DNA of 7,377 bases from an uncultured Holophagaceae bacterium (GTDB taxonomy: Bacteria; Acidobacteriota; Holophagae; Holophagales; Holophagaceae), in assembly GCA_903919165.1 (NCBI GenBank), contig CAIXHJ010000244.1, positions 1-7,377 on the forward strand, given 5' to 3'. A program made the translations under genes and the position numbers. Positions 5,205 through 7,377 of this stretch are shown piece after piece (positions within the stretch are counted from its first letter, which is position 1; every line of letters begins with the position of its first letter). The notes under the pieces are model-generated. The model had not been told where the DNA came from. It saw only the letters and a list, made by a program, of their open reading frames with translations, and searched no databases.

Positions 5205-7377
5205 CTACGGTCCCGTACCCGGCCCCACTGGCCCCAGGTAGCGGTCCACCCACTGCAGGGATTCCTTGATCATCTCGGTGCGTGGAACCACGTGGCCTCC
5301 GGGAAACACGAGCCGCTTCTTGTCGGCCGCGGGCGTACCGAGCAGCTCGAACATCGGGCGCTGCAGGGTGTCGGGGGGGAAGTAGAAGTCGTGTTCGCCG
5401 TTGAGCATCAGGGTGGCCTGCTTCACGCGGGTTACGTAATTGATCCCGTCGACCTCCGGCAGGGCCCGCTGGTAGAACAATCCAGCCACGTAGAGCACGT
5501 TCACCTTGATGCGCCTTTCCACCGCCGGCATGATCGCCCCCAGGGCGCCTCCCCAGCTCAGGCCGAAATAGGCGATCCTGCTCGCATCGAGGTCCTTTCG
5601 CGTCTCGACATAATCGATGGCCCTGGCCAGGTCCTTCTCCCACATGATCAGGTAGTCCTTGTAGAGCGTCGTCTCAGAGGGATAGTCCGAATAGTAGTCG
5701 CCGCCCCGCTCATAGGTCCCCTTGTAGACGGGCCAGAGCACGGCTCGCCCGCTCTGCTGGAGGAACTGGGCGCGACCCAGCTCCAATCCGGCGCTCGATC
5801 GCGTGTGGATGGACCCCGATCCCGGAAAGATCACCACCACCTGATAGGGGGGCTTGGCCGAGGTCGGCAGGAACAGGTAGGCCATCATCCGTTCACCCCC
5901 GTAGGCCGCACTGAAGGTGATCTTCTGGCGCATGCCGTCGGAAGTGGTCTTCTCCTCTTCGATCCGGGCATTCAAGGCCGTCTTGTCGTAGGCGAACTGT
6001 CGAAGGTACTGGGCAAATACCGAATCTGGGACCGGCTTCTCCTTCTTGAAGTCCCGTTCCGGTCGTTCGACGGTGCGCTGCAGGGCAGCCAGGTTGGGTT
6101 CCCGATCCAGGTAGCGGATGCACCGGAAGCCGTTGGTGGGTGAGCGATCGAAGGCCGACTGGGCATAGGCGTCGTTGAAGGAATAATCCGGATCATTCCA
6201 CCCGCCTCCCAGGATGAAGTGTCCTCCGCCTCGACCCTCCGCGTTCCAGGTCCATTCCCGGACATTGCCCGCGAGGTCGGACACCCCGAAACGGTTCATG
6301 CTCCGGGTGCTGCCAACGGGGACCGGACCCTTGCCGCCAAAGTTGGCCAAGGGAACGATCTTCCCGGCAGCCCCGGGGAAGGCCACCTGGTTCCAGTGGA
6401 AGATCGTCGGCAGGCTCTTTCCGGCCCACTCCGCATAGGCCGCGGCTTCGTACCAGCTCAGTCCTCCCACCGGGACATCATCCTGTCCTTCCGGGTAGAG
6501 GCCCATCTCCCAGGTGGCTGGTCCAGGGCGCCCTGTGCGATCGGTGAACCGGGCGAGGGCCTCCTGGTGGGAGACCTCGCGGCCCTTTTCCCGGAAAGGC
6601 TGTCGCCAGTAGGTCGGGTCGGCGTAGCCTCCGGCCTCGAGGAAGCGCTTGTACTCCCGGTTCGTCACCTCGTGCCGGTCCATGGCGAAGGCGGTAATGG
6701 GCTCGGGTTTGAGATGATCGAGGCCCGCCAGGAGCAGATCAAAGGTCCCCGGAGGAACGTAGGACATGCCATCGGGAACCACTGAGGGACTGGGGAAACG
6801 GTAAGTCAACCTGTCGCCGATGATCCATTGCTGCCCGATGAGGTCCTCGATGGGGGCGTGTCCTTCGAGGGTGAGCCGGAGGCGGGTAAAGTCCCGCGGA
6901 TAGCGCACCCGCTCAAGGGGGGTCTTCCCGATGAAGACGGCCTCCCCGTCCGGTTCGTCGTAATAACGGGCATAGACCGAGGCTCCCGGCGGTTCGGAGG
7001 TGATCGTGACCTCTCTTGAGAACTTGGGTCGGAGGCGCTCCACCGACGGATCACCAGGGGCGACTTGCTCGATCTTCCGGGCCAGCAGGAAGGCGTCCCA
7101 GCTCGCGCGCCCTTCCTCATACAGCTGGATGCGGTCGGCCAGGGCCTGGAGTTTCGGCAGCGCCTCTTGCCGGACCCAGCGCTCCCTGGCGGCGTGCCTG
7201 AACCACCAGGTGCCGAGGAGCACCAGGCCGGATGCCGCGAGAACACCCAGCAGAGCCATTCGCCGCCTTGTTCGTGGCGTCAGGGCGGCCGTTCTTCCGG
7301 GATCCGAGGTGAGGTCGGTGCGGAGCCTGATCAGGTCGTCGCGGAGCCCCGCCGCGTCCGCGTAGCGGGCTTCGGGC
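5205..7377 (-). CDS. Partial: Ser/Thr kinase C-terminus-TM-PEGA-like-SUMF1-alpha/beta hydrolase fusion protein
   Basis: The frame is open to the right edge, so the true start lies outside; 723 residues are visible. The first visible residues, PEARYADAAGLRDDLIRLR, look like the end of a Hanks-type Ser/Thr kinase domain. The internal ATG at 7257-7259 is therefore not the start. Numbering from that Met, residues 2-20 are a transmembrane helix followed by Arg/His. Residues 30-80 are a helical segment with TPR character. Residues 82-150 resemble a PEGA surface domain (VTITSEPPGASVY, IGKTPL). Residues about 162-385 are a SUMF1/formylglycine-generating-enzyme-like domain (MDRHEVTNREYKRFL, GLSWYEAAAYAEWAGKSLPT, GNVREW, GFRC). 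Residues about 440-675 are an alpha/beta hydrolase of the dienelactone-hydrolase/acetyl-xylan-esterase kind, with nucleophile Ser568 in GLSWGG and probable Asp624 (GEHDFYFP) and His656 (GGHVVP). The likely topology is a cytosolic kinase signalling across the membrane to an exported enzymatic domain. The SUMF1 part lacks the paired cysteines of true FGE, so it is probably a binding domain. The substrate of the hydrolase is unknown. Confidence 0.9.
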   Translation of the reverse strand, partial: PEARYADAAGLRDDLIRLRTDLTSDPGRTAALTPRTRRRMALLGVLAASGLVLLGTWWFRHAARERWVRQEALPKLQALADRIQLYEEGRASWDAFLLARKIEQVAPGDPSVERLRPKFSREVTITSEPPGASVYARYYDEPDGEAVFIGKTPLERVRYPRDFTRLRLTLEGHAPIEDLIGQQWIIGDRLTYRFPSPSVVPDGMSYVPPGTFDLLLAGLDHLKPEPITAFAMDRHEVTNREYKRFLEAGGYADPTYWRQPFREKGREVSHQEALARFTDRTGRPGPATWEMGLYPEGQDDVPVGGLSWYEAAAYAEWAGKSLPTIFHWNQVAFPGAAGKIVPLANFGGKGPVPVGSTRSMNRFGVSDLAGNVREWTWNAEGRGGGHFILGGGWNDPDYSFNDAYAQSAFDRSPTNGFRCIRYLDREPNLAALQRTVERPERDFKKEKPVPDSVFAQYLRQFAYDKTALNARIEEEKTTSDGMRQKITFSAAYGGERMMAYLFLPTSAKPPYQVVVIFPGSGSIHTRSSAGLELGRAQFLQQSGRAVLWPVYKGTYERGGDYYSDYPSETTLYKDYLIMWEKDLARAIDYVETRKDLDASRIAYFGLSWGGALGAIMPAVERRIKVNVLYVAGLFYQRALPEVDGINYVTRVKQATLMLNGEHDFYFPPDTLQRPMFELLGTPAADKKRLVFPGGHVVPRTEMIKESLQWVDRYLGPVGPGTGP

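Noticed and set aside
5007..6143. A 378-codon plus-strand open frame opposite the kinase fusion and FAD gene
   Set aside because: It spans two well-supported minus-strand genes and its translation has no recognisable domain; it is antisense shadow.
6105..6776. Annotating the SUMF1 domain as an active formylglycine-generating enzyme
   Set aside because: The cysteine pair required for that chemistry is absent at the expected position.
7257..7259. ATG as the start of the SUMF1/hydrolase protein
   Set aside because: The same frame continues upstream to the window edge with kinase-end-like sequence, no good ribosome binding site precedes the ATG, and it would begin directly at the transmembrane helix.

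Overview
The window is a GC-rich bacterial chromosomal segment of ordinary density with five protein-coding genes, one of them cut by the right edge. I see no rRNA, tRNA, CRISPR array, insertion sequence or phage gene. The best clue to the host is the right-hand gene. It looks like the C-terminal part of a transmembrane Ser/Thr kinase continuing into a PEGA-like domain, a SUMF1 domain and an alpha/beta hydrolase. That architecture is familiar from Acidobacteriota and some other environmental phyla. An acidobacterial host (Holophaga/Geothrix-like) is plausible, but this is an inference from gene style only.

Layout from left to right. Positions 1-169 hold no gene I can defend; the minus strand carries a short protein-like reading frame broken by a TAG. 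Positions 170-1054 (minus) encode an unrecognised protein with an export signal. Positions 1055-1402 are a 348-base divergent intergenic region with some inverted-repeat structure. Positions 1403-2320 (plus) encode a DMT/EamA-family inner-membrane transporter. Positions 2417-3949 (plus) encode an acetyl-CoA hydrolase/transferase family enzyme, most likely a succinyl-CoA:acetate CoA-transferase, with a strong ribosome binding site and a terminator-like hairpin after it. Positions 4058-5155 (minus) encode an FAD-dependent oxidoreductase of the L-2-hydroxyglutarate oxidase family. Positions 5205-7377 (minus) hold the multidomain kinase fusion, whose kinase catalytic domain lies mostly beyond the right edge.

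The genes fall into three transcription groups. The exported protein reads leftward alone. The transporter and the CoA-transferase both read rightward, but a 96-base gap with a possible -10 box suggests the second has its own promoter. The kinase fusion and the FAD oxidoreductase read leftward with a 49-base gap and no visible terminator, so they may share a transcript. This last group converges on the CoA-transferase at about 3950-4057. The CoA-transferase (acetate/succinyl-CoA exchange) and the FAD enzyme (2-hydroxyglutarate oxidation) both touch the TCA-cycle periphery, but nothing in the sequence shows that they work together.

I do not find a convincing undescribed system. The items most worth a second look are the kinase/SUMF1/hydrolase fusion (intact hydrolase triad, SUMF1 domain lacking the formylglycine-enzyme cysteine pair), the exported orphan protein, and small structured elements in the intergenic regions.
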